Shown in pieces: positions 36,061-44,927 of a stretch of 64,000 nucleotides of DNA. The stretch's first letter is position 1. Each line of letters begins with the position of its first letter. The stretch is from Leeia aquatica. Lineage in GTDB: Bacteria > Pseudomonadota > Gammaproteobacteria > Burkholderiales > Leeiaceae. The translations under genes and the position numbers were made by a program. Location: contig NZ_JABAIM010000001.1 in assembly GCF_012641365.1 (NCBI RefSeq), forward strand, positions 744,001 through 808,000. Reading direction: 5' to 3'. Below the pieces are notes generated by a model that was not told where the DNA came from, did no database searches, and saw nothing but the letters and a program-made list of their open reading frames with translations.

Positions 36061-37983
36061 TCACTGGCTTTCTACACCAAGCGTCTGGGTAGGAAGCATC
36101 CACAATCCGGTTAGCCACCGAGGTGCCTGCTCGCGGTGCCCCGCATGGTAGTCCAGCCAGGCCCGGGTCCAGAGCACACTGTTTTCAAACGTATCTGTGC
36201 TGAACACCTCGGGGTAGCTCTCCGACAGCTCCATCGGGTAGAAGATTTTGGTGCATGGCATGGCCTCGCGCCGCTTCCCCTCTGGCCCCAGCGGGCACCA
36301 GGCCGTGTCGCCTGGAGCTACCGTCCAGCTCACCCCCTGAATGAAGCAGGACAAGGCGCGGTAGCGCGGCTCGATAATCATCTTGCCCTGCCCATCCTGC
36401 AGGCCCCACAGCCCCGCTTTCTCCACATAGCGTAGCCCACCCGGGCATGCCAGCGAGCGCGCCCGCGCCACAAATGGATTGTGGTGCGGATCAGGCTGGT
36501 ACTTGCCGTAAGCATTGATCCAACCCGACTGGCCTTTATCCCGGTATGCGAACAGCGCCTCCTCCGCCGACCATTGCAATTGATCAAACTGGGGTCTGAC
36601 AGTGAACCTACCGTGAAGGTCTGCAATACCCCATTTGCCGTTGACCTCGACTGCCCGGTATTCCCTCTGTGGGGCCTTCGGATCCAGCCAGCTGCCATCC
36701 TCCAGCAACAGCCATGCGTTACCCTCGCGGGTAACACGGAACGGGCCAGGGCACCGTCCACTCCAGTCCCCTGGAAACCGCCCCAGAGACTGCCCACCCG
36801 GCTTCAGAAATTCATCGCCATCACTGTGATAGAGAATGGATATTCCGCCGGGGCAAGCCTCAATTGGCTTTCCCTCTTTTTGGTCCGCGATCAACTCACC
36901 GGCGTTCCGGATACTGAACCATGTTGCCCCCACTCGCACACGGGGAAGCGCGTCATAGCCCGCCTCATCCACCTCGTCAAAATAGCGCCCGCCCAGCAGC
37001 TGCCCATCCTCGGTTACCAGCGCCTCTTGCTGCCACCTGGAGCCATTATGATCATTGATGCGTCCTTGGTGAGCCACGCCATAGCGACCTCCACGAAAGG
37101 TTAGCCATTCAAAGGCCATCGGCACCACCAGCTTGCCATCCGGGTCTACCGCACCCTCACGACTAAGCAAATGAGCACCACCCGGGGCTGTCGCACCCTG
37201 CTCGGGCTCACCCTCAACCACAGCACGAGTCCCGACCAAGCCCTGCACCCTATGAAAGCGCGGGGCCACTTGCCAGCTACCATCCATGCTCATCAACCCC
37301 CAGCGCAGATCCCACTTTGAATTACGGGTACCGGCCCAGACCAAGCCGCGCTCTGCGCGATCAAAGCGGGTAAATCTCACGTTCGGCTCTGTCAGCCACC
37401 CCCGGTGAAGGTGGTACAAGCCCATTTCATCCGACCCAAACAAACCGCTTTTGTGAACGTCATACCGCCCTGCAAGCCAGGAAGGCCGACTACTGGCCAT
37501 AAAGTTATCCTCAAACTGCTGGTGCTTTCGTGACCAGACTGACACGGGAGCGGCAAAAAATACCTCGCCCGTAAAGGGGATGATCCGGCCAAACTGGGCA
37601 GGCACCACCCACCGGCCTTGCCGGTCGATGATCCCGGACGCCTGCAGGGCGCGAACCTCCGCGTAAGGCCCCAAAAAGGGACCGGCATCCTGATAGGCCG
37701 GAGGAATCACCACCTTCCCGGTGTGATCAATGTAACCATAGCGCCCCTGGATGCGCACTGCAGCCAGACCATTGCTAAAACGCTGCGCGTCCTCAAACTG
37801 CTGAGGAATACGCTCTACCCGGCTGTCCTTGTCCACATAGCCACACAAGCCGAAAGCCCCCCCGCAGTGGGGCACCAGCTCGACCTCAGCCTGTGCGGCA
37901 AGCGACAGCATGCCGAGCAAGGTTAGCAGAAGGGCGTGTGCACGTGATGGCAAGGCGGATAGCAGGTATCGGAGCAGCGTCAT
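36061..37983 (-). CDS. secreted WG-repeat protein, 640 aa
   Basis: Signal-peptide-like N-terminus (LLTLLGMLSLAAQA), then repeated WG/KWG units such as RYGYIDHTGKVVIPPAYQDA, SGIIDRQGRWVVPAQF, KWGIADLHGRFTVRPQFD and LWGLQDGQGKMIIEPRYRAL. WG-repeat proteins are beta-rich surface or periplasmic proteins of unclear function. The last 90 residues are unrelated to the repeats. No strong ribosome site is seen, so the start is uncertain; an in-frame upstream extension without signal peptide is possible. Confidence 0.82.
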   Translation of the reverse strand: MTLLRYLLSALPSRAHALLLTLLGMLSLAAQAEVELVPHCGGAFGLCGYVDKDSRVERIPQQFEDAQRFSNGLAAVRIQGRYGYIDHTGKVVIPPAYQDAGPFLGPYAEVRALQASGIIDRQGRWVVPAQFGRIIPFTGEVFFAAPVSVWSRKHQQFEDNFMASSRPSWLAGRYDVHKSGLFGSDEMGLYHLHRGWLTEPNVRFTRFDRAERGLVWAGTRNSKWDLRWGLMSMDGSWQVAPRFHRVQGLVGTRAVVEGEPEQGATAPGGAHLLSREGAVDPDGKLVVPMAFEWLTFRGGRYGVAHQGRINDHNGSRWQQEALVTEDGQLLGGRYFDEVDEAGYDALPRVRVGATWFSIRNAGELIADQKEGKPIEACPGGISILYHSDGDEFLKPGGQSLGRFPGDWSGRCPGPFRVTREGNAWLLLEDGSWLDPKAPQREYRAVEVNGKWGIADLHGRFTVRPQFDQLQWSAEEALFAYRDKGQSGWINAYGKYQPDPHHNPFVARARSLACPGGLRYVEKAGLWGLQDGQGKMIIEPRYRALSCFIQGVSWTVAPGDTAWCPLGPEGKRREAMPCTKIFYPMELSESYPEVFSTDTFENSVLWTRAWLDYHAGHREQAPRWLTGLWMLPTQTLGVESQ

Positions 37984-38066
37984 GAGGGGGCTGTCTATGG
38001 ATTGGAAGCATTCACTATACCGCACGACACTACCCTCAAGAACCACTGCACCATTGACAGCCCGCG

Positions 38067-38270
38067 TAGGGCGCAATAACCAAAGGGCATTGCGCCGTTT
38101 GTGGTGAACCACATGCGCCAAGCCCGACAGGTTCGGCCCAACGGTGGGAGGGGTACCTCTCCAACACAAAACACTAGGGCAGCATCTCTGTCTGGCACAT
38201 TGAATGCACCTCGATCCGTTTCAAAGGTGAGGCGAGGTACGGCGCAATGCCCTTTGGTTATTGCGCCCTA
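38067..38270. repeat. pair of 32-nt inverted REP-like repeats
   Basis: A 32-nt sequence at 38067-38098 recurs, exactly reversed and complemented, at 38239-38270; 140 bases lie between. Each arm is itself an imperfect palindrome (GGCGCAAT ... ATTGCGCC). A diverged third copy is at 32159. The arrangement is like bacterial interspersed mosaic (REP) elements. The 415-base gene-free stretch 37984-38398 holds this element and otherwise nothing I can identify. Confidence 0.85.
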
Positions 38271-38398
38271 CACGAGCTGCATGACCCGCGATCAAGGCAA
38301 AGCCGCACCGCCTCCGCTTCAGCCGTAATACTCTGTATCGGAGAATGAAAGCAATACGGGGGTGAGGGTGCGCTGTCAGGGCAGATTGCCATCGTTGC

Positions 38399-39313
38399 TC
38401 AAGATGCACCAGAAGAGACGGCTGGCGGTGCGGGCGGCCCACACTCCGGACCCGTAGTGGGATTATCCTGAGCGCCGGGCCGGCGCAAGCCGCACATGGC
38501 CTGTAGCAGGGTGGAATAGGCTTCTTGCTGCCCCAGCCCGTGGCGCACAAAAAGCGTGATGGCGGTGGCCTCTCGTTTTGTCATGGCGTCCATCGGCTCA
38601 CCCTTCTCCCCGTACTGCGATACGATCCAGTATGCGCCGAGGTCACCCTTGACCTTCAGTACGGCATGGTAGTATTGGGCATCGTCTCCTCCTGCTACCT
38701 CGGCAGGGCACACCAGAGACACCTCTCCAGCCTGCGCCGGAACAGGATGATCCGCCATCGCGTCACCACGGCAGTGGATGGAGCTACCGGGCGCCCTGAT
38801 TCGCAGGGTCTTCAAATCCACCAGACTGAATCGACCGGGGAGCGCCTGCTTGATGGCAGACCAAGGGTTCGTGCATACCGCATGGGCCCATTTGCGCTTC
38901 ATCTTGGTGCAGGTCATTTCGCTGCGCTCTTCAGGGCCGCTCCAATCCAGCGTAATCGTCACCTGCTGCATCGGCAACGGCTGGTTCGGGTTCCCTGTTT
39001 GCTGCAGAAATTGCTGACGTTTCGCCTTCTCCGCCTTGCGGTCGCCTTCGTGATCCAGGGTGAATGCAATGTACCCATGTCCATAATCCTCAAGGGCAAT
39101 AAAAGGCAGGGTCACCGGGCGCTGTGCGATGGCGAGGTGAACGTCCAATGCGCCGGAGCCATCGTCGGCCAGCTGGTCCGCTTGAGAGGAATTCAAATCA
39201 AGCACGATCAAATACAGCACCACCAGCACAACAGCCAGCCCCCACGGCCACCAGCGCTTCCGCTTGCGGGAAGCAGTGTGTAGCTTGGGCTCTTGTTCTA
39301 CGGCATCCGTCAT
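38399..39313 (-). CDS. membrane-anchored hypothetical protein, 304 aa
   Basis: A basic cytoplasmic start (SRKRKRWWPW) and one membrane helix (about 25-40) precede a periplasmic domain with several cysteines (EMTCTKM, AVCTNP, IHCRGD, LVCPAE) and a Pro-rich tail. The signal-anchor layout suggests periplasmic function. No family recognised. AGGAAA precedes the ATG. Cotranscription with the gene at 39346 is likely (32-base gap). Confidence 0.7.
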   Translation of the reverse strand: MTDAVEQEPKLHTASRKRKRWWPWGLAVVLVVLYLIVLDLNSSQADQLADDGSGALDVHLAIAQRPVTLPFIALEDYGHGYIAFTLDHEGDRKAEKAKRQQFLQQTGNPNQPLPMQQVTITLDWSGPEERSEMTCTKMKRKWAHAVCTNPWSAIKQALPGRFSLVDLKTLRIRAPGSSIHCRGDAMADHPVPAQAGEVSLVCPAEVAGGDDAQYYHAVLKVKGDLGAYWIVSQYGEKGEPMDAMTKREATAITLFVRHGLGQQEAYSTLLQAMCGLRRPGAQDNPTTGPECGPPAPPAVSSGAS

Positions 39314-39345
39314 GGGTTTTGTTTTCCTGTGAACAGGGGGTAGCG

Positions 39346-40254
39346 TCAGGGCTGTGGGTCCTGCACGGCAGGCTGGCCCGGCATGTTGTCGGCGTGAATG
39401 ATGAATGGTGCTTCAGGGTTTGGCAACGGCGCACGATATTCATCCAGCGGCAGCAGGTCTGCCAGTTCCTGAATGTGGCCGTAGCGGATGTCTTGCCCTG
39501 CTGAGGCGAGGCAGCGGTCGATCAGGGCGAGGGTCAGCCGGGTGTAGCGTTCCGCCGCGCCCGGTAATACGGTATATACCCCGTCGGCGGAGGGGGGCAA
39601 ATCGTTGCGGGTTGAATAGCGGTGGAGCCAGCGTAGTTCCGGGGGCAATTTGGGCTCAGGGGTTGCAGGGGTCACGCCGTGATAGTCCTGCCGTACCCAG
39701 CCCATGGCTTCAGCCAGCTTGCCATAGGCCTCTGTGCTGAACGGCATGGCGACACCGTCCGGCACGCCATCCAGCCCGGCCAGCCGGGCTTGATCGGCCA
39801 GCAATTGCCGCTCATTCCAGCGCACAATGCCCTGCACCCACGGCACTGGCCCGCGTTCGATGCTCAGGTCCAGCCAGGGGCTGTGGAGCTGGCAGCCCCG
39901 CGTGGGGGCATCCTTCAGCACCGTGAACACTTGTGGTGGGGTGCCTGCGGGATACACCAGCGGCCAGCGGACAAAGCGCAGCAGTGAGCGCTGCTGGCTG
40001 GCGGCGCTGCCCGGGCAGTGCTGCGGGTCGGCCAGCCGTGCGGCCAGATGCTGGCTGATGGCGGTAACAAACTCACGGTAAGCGGGGGGGTGTGCGGTCC
40101 ACCGGGTGGTGGACAGGGTGGTGACCGGTGCGCGATTGGACGGGTCCACCAAACGGATCGGGATCGAGTCTACCGGGCAGCTTGCCGCCACGCACGCGCT
40201 GCCGAGCAGGGCGGCCAGCAGGAGGGTGCCGGCGATGGTGGGGTTACGCATCAT
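39346..40254 (-). CDS. secreted hypothetical protein, 302 aa
   Basis: Signal peptide MMRNPTIAGTLLLAALLGSACVAAS; the Cys in GSACVA could be a lipobox. The mature protein contains several Trp-Pro motifs and regular cysteines (SCPVD, QHCPGS, RGCQLH, DRCLAS). No family recognised. Possible in-frame start 40269 would add five residues. The 267 bases upstream to the GGDEF gene are GC-rich with no clear promoter. Confidence 0.66.
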   Translation of the reverse strand: MMRNPTIAGTLLLAALLGSACVAASCPVDSIPIRLVDPSNRAPVTTLSTTRWTAHPPAYREFVTAISQHLAARLADPQHCPGSAASQQRSLLRFVRWPLVYPAGTPPQVFTVLKDAPTRGCQLHSPWLDLSIERGPVPWVQGIVRWNERQLLADQARLAGLDGVPDGVAMPFSTEAYGKLAEAMGWVRQDYHGVTPATPEPKLPPELRWLHRYSTRNDLPPSADGVYTVLPGAAERYTRLTLALIDRCLASAGQDIRYGHIQELADLLPLDEYRAPLPNPEAPFIIHADNMPGQPAVQDPQP

Positions 40255-40521
40255 TAAGCTCACAGGCATCGCAATGATTGAGGGCTCAGCTGGATCAAGT
40301 GTCGGCGATTGTGCCAGTATAAGCTGGCCACGGGCACCGGCTTTGATGTTTTCAGCCCGGCTTGCCGTGCCGGGCCGTCTGACCGGGCGGGCTTGTGTTC
40401 CCCGCCCGCACTGCTACGCTTCAGGCAAGCTACCGGACACCGACACCCTGATTTCGCCCGAAACCTTGCTTAGCATGTATACGGTGATGACCTCCCCCTC
40501 GTTGACCACGGCTGTTACGCC

Positions 40522-41436
40522 ATGAGCTGGCAATCCCGCCTGCCGCCGGAGCTGCTGTGGCAGGCTGCTGCGCAATCGCCCTTGCTGGTGGCCCTGTTTG
40601 ATGAGCAGGATGTGCTGCAATACGCCAATCCATCATTCTGCCATGCCTTTGGGGTGGCCGAAGGGGAGCAAATCAGCTGGGCCAGCCTGATGCGGCGCAA
40701 CCATGCGCGGCGTGAGGGCTCATTAATCGAAACGGAGGATATCGACACCTGGCTACGCCAAGTCAGCACCCGGCGCGGCAAGCTGCCGGTGCGCAGCTTC
40801 GAGGCCGATCTGTGCGATGGCCGCTGGATCTGGATGACTGAAACCCTGCTGCACAATGGCTGGATGCTGTGCCAGGCTTGTGATGTGACCCAGCTGCGCC
40901 ATGATGAACGCGCCTTGCGGCAAGCGCTGCAGCGTGCGGTACGGGACAAGCAGACCGATACCCTCACCCAGATCAGCAGCCGTTCGCACATCCTGCGCCT
41001 GCTGCAGCGGGACCTGAAACGGCTGGCGGTATCCGGCCGCCCGCTGTGTCTGGCGGTGCTGGATCTGGACCATTTCAAGCAGATCAACGATCAATACGGC
41101 CACCCATTTGGCGACAGGGTGCTGGTGAACTTTGCGGCGCGGGTGCAGCGGCAGTTGCGCCGCAGTGATCGTTTTGGCCGGCTAGGCGGCGAGGAATTCC
41201 TGCTCATCCTGCCCGACCTGCAACCGCACGATGTCACCACCGTGCTGACCCGCCTATGTGAGGACATCGCTCAGCCAGTGTCCCTGGGGGAACAGCCCGC
41301 ATTCCGCTACACGGTGTCCATCGGGCTGACCCTGGCCCACCCGGATGAAACGGCCGACCGCGTCTACGCCCGCGCTGACCGTGCGCTCTACCTCGCCAAA
41401 CAGGGTGGCCGCAACCGGGTAGTTGCACTCGGCTGA
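40522..41436 (+). CDS. PAS-GGDEF diguanylate cyclase
   Basis: The N-terminal PAS domain (about 10-130, SPLLVALFDEQDVLQYANPS) is joined by a short coiled coil to a GGDEF domain (about 145-303) with DTLTQISSR, DLDHFKQINDQYGH, the catalytic GGEEF at 222-226 and the inhibitory RRSD at 213-216. Both sites are intact, so c-di-GMP synthesis with product inhibition is expected. No membrane segment, so the enzyme is cytoplasmic. Signal unknown. Confidence 0.9.
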   Translation: MSWQSRLPPELLWQAAAQSPLLVALFDEQDVLQYANPSFCHAFGVAEGEQISWASLMRRNHARREGSLIETEDIDTWLRQVSTRRGKLPVRSFEADLCDGRWIWMTETLLHNGWMLCQACDVTQLRHDERALRQALQRAVRDKQTDTLTQISSRSHILRLLQRDLKRLAVSGRPLCLAVLDLDHFKQINDQYGHPFGDRVLVNFAARVQRQLRRSDRFGRLGGEEFLLILPDLQPHDVTTVLTRLCEDIAQPVSLGEQPAFRYTVSIGLTLAHPDETADRVYARADRALYLAKQGGRNRVVALG

Positions 41437-41510
41437 TGCCTCCTTGCCGGTGCTGGCGCCCTGAGGGGCTCAAGGCATAGAATAACCCATCACCGCGATA
41501 AGCGCTCCTC

Positions 41511-42128
41511 ATGCACATTGCCATCCTCACCTTTGACGGCTTCAACGAGCTGGATTCGCTGATTGCCCTCGGCATCCTCAACCGTATCAAAAAGCCAGAC
41601 TGGCGTGTATCGCTGGCCTGCCCTACCCCCACCGTACGCTCCATGAATGGGGTGACCCTGCACGCCCAGGCCACGCTGGCAGAAGCCGCCACAGCGGATG
41701 TAGTGCTGGTCGGCAGCGGCATGCAGACCCGCGAAGTGGTGGCGGATACCGCGCTGATGGCGCAATTGCAGCTGGACCCGGCACGGCAGCTGCTGGGCGC
41801 GCAGTGCTCCGGCACGCTGGTGCTGGCCAAGCTGGGCCTGCTGCACGGCATACCCGCCTGTACCGACCTCACCACCAAGCCGTGGGTGGAAGCCGCCGGG
41901 GTGGACGTGCTGAACCAGCCACTGTTTGTCTCCGGCAACCTCGCCACCGCAGGCGGCTGCCTGGCCTCGCAATACCTCGCCTGCTGGGTGATTGCCCGGC
42001 TGGAAGGGCTGGAAGCAGCCTGCAGCGCCATGCACTATGTGGCCCCGGTCGGCGAAAAGGAAGACTGCGTGGCCCGCATGCGGCGCCATATCGAGCCCAC
42101 CCTGCACAGTGTACCCGCGCTGGCATGA
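41511..42128 (+). CDS. DJ-1/PfpI family protein
   Basis: 205 residues: MHIAILTFDGFNELDSLIAL with the DJ-1/PfpI opening, DVVLVGSGMQT, and LLGAQCSGTLVLAKLGLLHG holding nucleophile Cys99. The C-terminal segment ACSAMHYVAPVGEKED is unusual but compatible. Function within the superfamily (amidase, glyoxalase or chaperone-like) cannot be decided. Stop overlaps the next gene's start (ATGA). Confidence 0.85.
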   Translation: MHIAILTFDGFNELDSLIALGILNRIKKPDWRVSLACPTPTVRSMNGVTLHAQATLAEAATADVVLVGSGMQTREVVADTALMAQLQLDPARQLLGAQCSGTLVLAKLGLLHGIPACTDLTTKPWVEAAGVDVLNQPLFVSGNLATAGGCLASQYLACWVIARLEGLEAACSAMHYVAPVGEKEDCVARMRRHIEPTLHSVPALA

Positions 42129-42688
42129 GCCACGCCGACACCCTGCGTGCGCTGGTCCACCAGACGCCGTGGCTGATGGACTGGCTGCAGCAGGCTCGCG
42201 CGCTGGCGTTGCCGGACTGGTACATCGGCGCCGGAGCCATCCGCAACCGGGTATGGGACCATCTGCATGGCTACCCTGCCCAGCCCTCCTGCGACGACAT
42301 TGATCTGGTCTACTATCAGCCGGAGGCCACGCTGGCGGACGAAGCCGCGCTGCAAACCCGGCTCAATGCTGGCCACACCGGCCCACACTGGGAAGCGGTG
42401 AATCAGGCGCTCGTCCACCAGTGGTACCCGGCCCGCTTCGGCCAACCCTGCCCGCCCCTCACCTCCGCGCAGGACGGCATCGTCGGCTGGCCGGAAACCG
42501 CTACCGCCATCGGCGTACGACTGGAAGCCGACGACCGCCTCACCCTCGCCGCCCCCTGCAGCCTCGACGACCTCTTCCGCCTCACCCTGCGCTGGAACCC
42601 CCTCCGCGTCCCGCGCACCACCTTCCTGCAACGGCTGGAGGGCAAACAGTTTCAGCAACGCTGGCCAGGGCTGCGGGTGGTGGAGTAA
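42125..42688 (+). CDS. nucleotidyltransferase family protein (COG3575 / PF06042)
   Basis: 187 residues. WYIGAGAIRNRVWDHLHG and the acidic pair in CDDIDLVYYQPE match PF06042 nucleotidyltransferases, followed by GPHWEAVNQALVHQWYPARFG and a C-terminal HTTFL-like helix. Substrate unknown. ATGA overlap with the upstream DJ-1 gene implies coupled translation. Confidence 0.85.
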   Translation: MSHADTLRALVHQTPWLMDWLQQARALALPDWYIGAGAIRNRVWDHLHGYPAQPSCDDIDLVYYQPEATLADEAALQTRLNAGHTGPHWEAVNQALVHQWYPARFGQPCPPLTSAQDGIVGWPETATAIGVRLEADDRLTLAAPCSLDDLFRLTLRWNPLRVPRTTFLQRLEGKQFQQRWPGLRVVE

Positions 42689-42809
42689 GGCTCAAATCTA
42701 TGCATTCAACCACGGCCCGTGACCCGGAAAGCCAATGGATTTTAAATTCAAAAAAGAGGAGCAGTGATAACCTTGTTAATTATGAGCACAACCCAACTGA
42801 AGGTAAAAT

Positions 42810-43220
42810 TTGATTAAAGCAATGTGCTTATATTCTTCTCTAGCCGAAATTCCCGGCAATGTAGATCTGTCGCCTTATAGGCAATCTGTAAGGCCTTTAG
42901 ACTATGATTTCTGCCTTAATCGAGGGGCGGAATATCTAGTGTTATCCATAATAGAAATGGACAAAGCACCTTGGCTATATGTGGTACCGAATAGCGAAGG
43001 ATCGGAGCTTGATCTCGCACCAGCTGCATTGTTTTCTTTTAGCAATAACATTATACCAGCCGGTACTATTATTGAAAATGATGGCTCGTTGTCTCCATGC
43101 TTGGATATATTGCCGGAAAGTTTGGCCCGCATTGAAAACTGGTTTGAGAAGTACGTTGCGGGTGATGAGTTAGTAATAAAAATAGTCGAATCCGAGGTGC
43201 ACAGATTGCGGGGATTTTAA
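42810..43220 (+). CDS. orphan protein in AT-rich cluster, immunity-like
   Basis: 136 residues if it starts at TTG 42810, which has GAAGG at good spacing; ATG 42822 gives MCLYSSLAEIPG. Acidic, beta-rich, with C-terminal helix ESLARIENWFEKYVAGDELV. Small, acidic, AT-rich and isolated, like immunity proteins of contact-dependent toxins, but no family is recognised. A short frame between 42760 and 42812 (VITLLIM..., stop TAA) may be the leftover of a gene in front of it. Confidence 0.6.
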   Translation: MIKAMCLYSSLAEIPGNVDLSPYRQSVRPLDYDFCLNRGAEYLVLSIIEMDKAPWLYVVPNSEGSELDLAPAALFSFSNNIIPAGTIIENDGSLSPCLDILPESLARIENWFEKYVAGDELVIKIVESEVHRLRGF

Positions 43221-43302
43221 CTCTACAGAGTGCATATGTGTAACGTAGAGAAATAGCAATACATATTCACGCCCCTGTTTCCAGTAGTAGCAGGAGTAAA
43301 TT

Positions 43303-43713
43303 ATGGACTCGCGCATCAAACAACAACATTTTATGTCATGGCATGGCTCACCTAAAAGCGGCTCTGCTTACATAAAAGAGTGGCATGAGGTAAATTACCG
43401 GTTACAGAAATTGAAATTCTTTGGTGGCTCTTTATCTCTTAGCATCTACCCTGAACCTGACTCAGGAACATTAGACGTTTCAGTAGAATCCTCAGGTGGC
43501 TATTATTTTATTTCTTCGACATACAACAACGGACTCACTGACAGTATCACAGAGGTAAGGACTTATAACGGCATGATCCATAATTACCCTAGTGTAGAGA
43601 TGTACGGACATCTCTGGCCTGGCAGCCTCCTGTGTCGTGATTACACCATTGTAGAGCAGGTCTTCAAGGATTTTTTTGAAAGAGGCGTCGTACCTGAATC
43701 AATTCTCTCATAG
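43303..43713 (+). CDS. orphan protein in AT-rich cluster, possibly DUF6911-like immunity protein
   Basis: 136 residues: FFGGSLSLSIYPEPDSGTLD, VSVESSGGYYFISS, and a C-terminal CRDYTIVEQVFKDFFERGVV. Its pattern of strands and a closing FKDFF helix resembles small immunity-type proteins; the DUF6911 link is from memory. AGGAG precedes the ATG. It follows the 42810 gene by about 80 bases and shares its low GC. Confidence 0.65.
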   Translation: MDSRIKQQHFMSWHGSPKSGSAYIKEWHEVNYRLQKLKFFGGSLSLSIYPEPDSGTLDVSVESSGGYYFISSTYNNGLTDSITEVRTYNGMIHNYPSVEMYGHLWPGSLLCRDYTIVEQVFKDFFERGVVPESILS

Positions 43714-43751
43714 CCAATTTTTTAAAGATCCTTGTAAAACAGCTATCACTT

Positions 43752-44108
43752 ATGTCACGCATCCTCTACTGCTGGCGCTGCCAAATTGAATTACCCATGC
43801 TCACGGAGGAAGAGTGGGCTCTGGTCGAACCCCTCCTCTCGAGCAGGGTGTCCCAGATCATGCAATATCGGAAAAAGCATGGTTGCTCACTGGGCGAAGC
43901 GCAGCAGCAAGTGGATGGCAGCGAGGCCCTGGCTCTGTATGAAAAACTTACCGGGTTCAAGGCGTCCAACGTCAACGCCTTATCTCACCATCGTCTCAGT
44001 ATGTACGGGCCGCCATGCCATGTGTGCGGCAAACCCTTGCGCACGCCGCAAGCAAGGTTCTGCGCGATGTGCAACACTGAGCGCAGGTCTGTGGAAAAGC
44101 AGCCATAA
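43752..44108 (+). CDS. small protein with Cys-X2-Cys pairs, possible zinc binder
   Basis: 118 residues. Cys pairs occur at CWRC near the N-terminus, and at CHVCGKPLRTPQARFCAMC at the C-terminus, enough for two zinc sites. The middle is helical (EEEWALVEPLL; SQIMQYRKKHGCSLGEAQQQ). Similar short proteins occur near toxin-immunity genes, but I do not recognise the family. GC-rich again relative to the two genes before it. Confidence 0.65.
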   Translation: MSRILYCWRCQIELPMLTEEEWALVEPLLSSRVSQIMQYRKKHGCSLGEAQQQVDGSEALALYEKLTGFKASNVNALSHHRLSMYGPPCHVCGKPLRTPQARFCAMCNTERRSVEKQP

Positions 44109-44236
44109 ATACCCCCGCACACGCCTCGGAACAGACCTGCAAGTATCTGGAAGCCTCCAGCAAGGCCGATGCCGAACACTACGCCCACGGCGAAGCCGTA
44201 AGCCTGTATCGGGTGGATGATGCGACGGCGTATTGA
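44109..44236 (+). pseudogene. fragment of a coding region without a start codon
   Basis: An open frame immediately after the zinc-binder stop reads SEQTCKYLEASSKADAEHYA and ends GEAVSLYRVDDATAY before TGA. It has good codon use but no start and is out of frame with the gene before it. It looks like the surviving 3' end of a lost gene. Low confidence. Confidence 0.3.
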
Positions 44237-44283
44237 TGAAGTATTGCCTCCCCTGTAAATACCGCCAGCGTTGACGAGAGCAC

Positions 44284-44712
44284 ATGATGACACCAAGACT
44301 GGAACTCTATCTGGATGACAGCAGTGCGCTGTGCATGGCAAAGGTGGAAAAAGCCGATGGCGCCAGCCGGGTGTTCATGCAGCTGCCGCTTGCTGAGCTC
44401 GGCTTGCATGACCGTGATCAGGCGGCTCGTCAGTTGGGAGCGGCGATTCTGGGGCTCTTCGCCATTTGGCATCCAGCCCGGCTTGCTGAGCATGACACCG
44501 CCCAGAAAGAAGCGATTGGTGAAGCCACCGCGCTAGACCACTTCTGCAGTGCCATGCAACTCATTCAACAAGCGTTCGCCCAGAAAACCACTGCCTTTAG
44601 CCCGGCCATTGAATTTCTGCTGACGCAGGCGGCACCGCACAACGAGGACGCACGGACCTATCTGCGGGAAACCTGGCCGATACTGCGTGCGCATCTGGAA
44701 TCACAGCCATGA
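44284..44712 (+). CDS. hypothetical protein, 142 aa
   Basis: Mostly helical after a beta hairpin start (RLELYLDDSSALCMAKVEKA). No signal peptide, membrane segment or known motif. The second of two adjacent ATGs (44287) could also be used. It precedes a small membrane peptide by about 30 bases. Function unknown. Confidence 0.62.
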   Translation: MMTPRLELYLDDSSALCMAKVEKADGASRVFMQLPLAELGLHDRDQAARQLGAAILGLFAIWHPARLAEHDTAQKEAIGEATALDHFCSAMQLIQQAFAQKTTAFSPAIEFLLTQAAPHNEDARTYLRETWPILRAHLESQP

Positions 44713-44740
44713 ACCCTGTGGGTCAAGCCGACTGACACGC

Positions 44741-44920
44741 ATGCTGCAAAATATCCTGCTCATTCTGCTCTGGATCGCCATCTTCCTGCTCGGCGGCTGG
44801 GCGGGGGATCATTTTTGTTCGCTCGGTTTCTGGCCTGGCGTAGCCGTGACCGCCGTGAGTCTGTTCGTCAATGGCTGGCTGGCGGAGTGGGAGGATCAGC
44901 AGCAAGACCGGGATGAGTGA
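44741..44920 (+). CDS. 59-aa membrane protein
   Basis: Two hydrophobic stretches (NILLILLWIAIFLLGGWAG; SLGFWPGVAVTAVSLFVNGW) are followed by an acidic tail EDQQQDRDE. It may pair with the hypothetical gene just upstream. No family recognised. It converges on the DUF4184 gene eight bases away. Confidence 0.55.
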   Translation: MLQNILLILLWIAIFLLGGWAGDHFCSLGFWPGVAVTAVSLFVNGWLAEWEDQQQDRDE

Positions 44921-44927
44921 GACGTCC

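Noticed and set aside
40474-40525. Possible 16-residue leader peptide (MYTVMTSPSL...) whose stop overlaps the GGDEF start
   Set aside because: No ribosome site and no attenuator-like structure next to it, so only a weak case for translational coupling.
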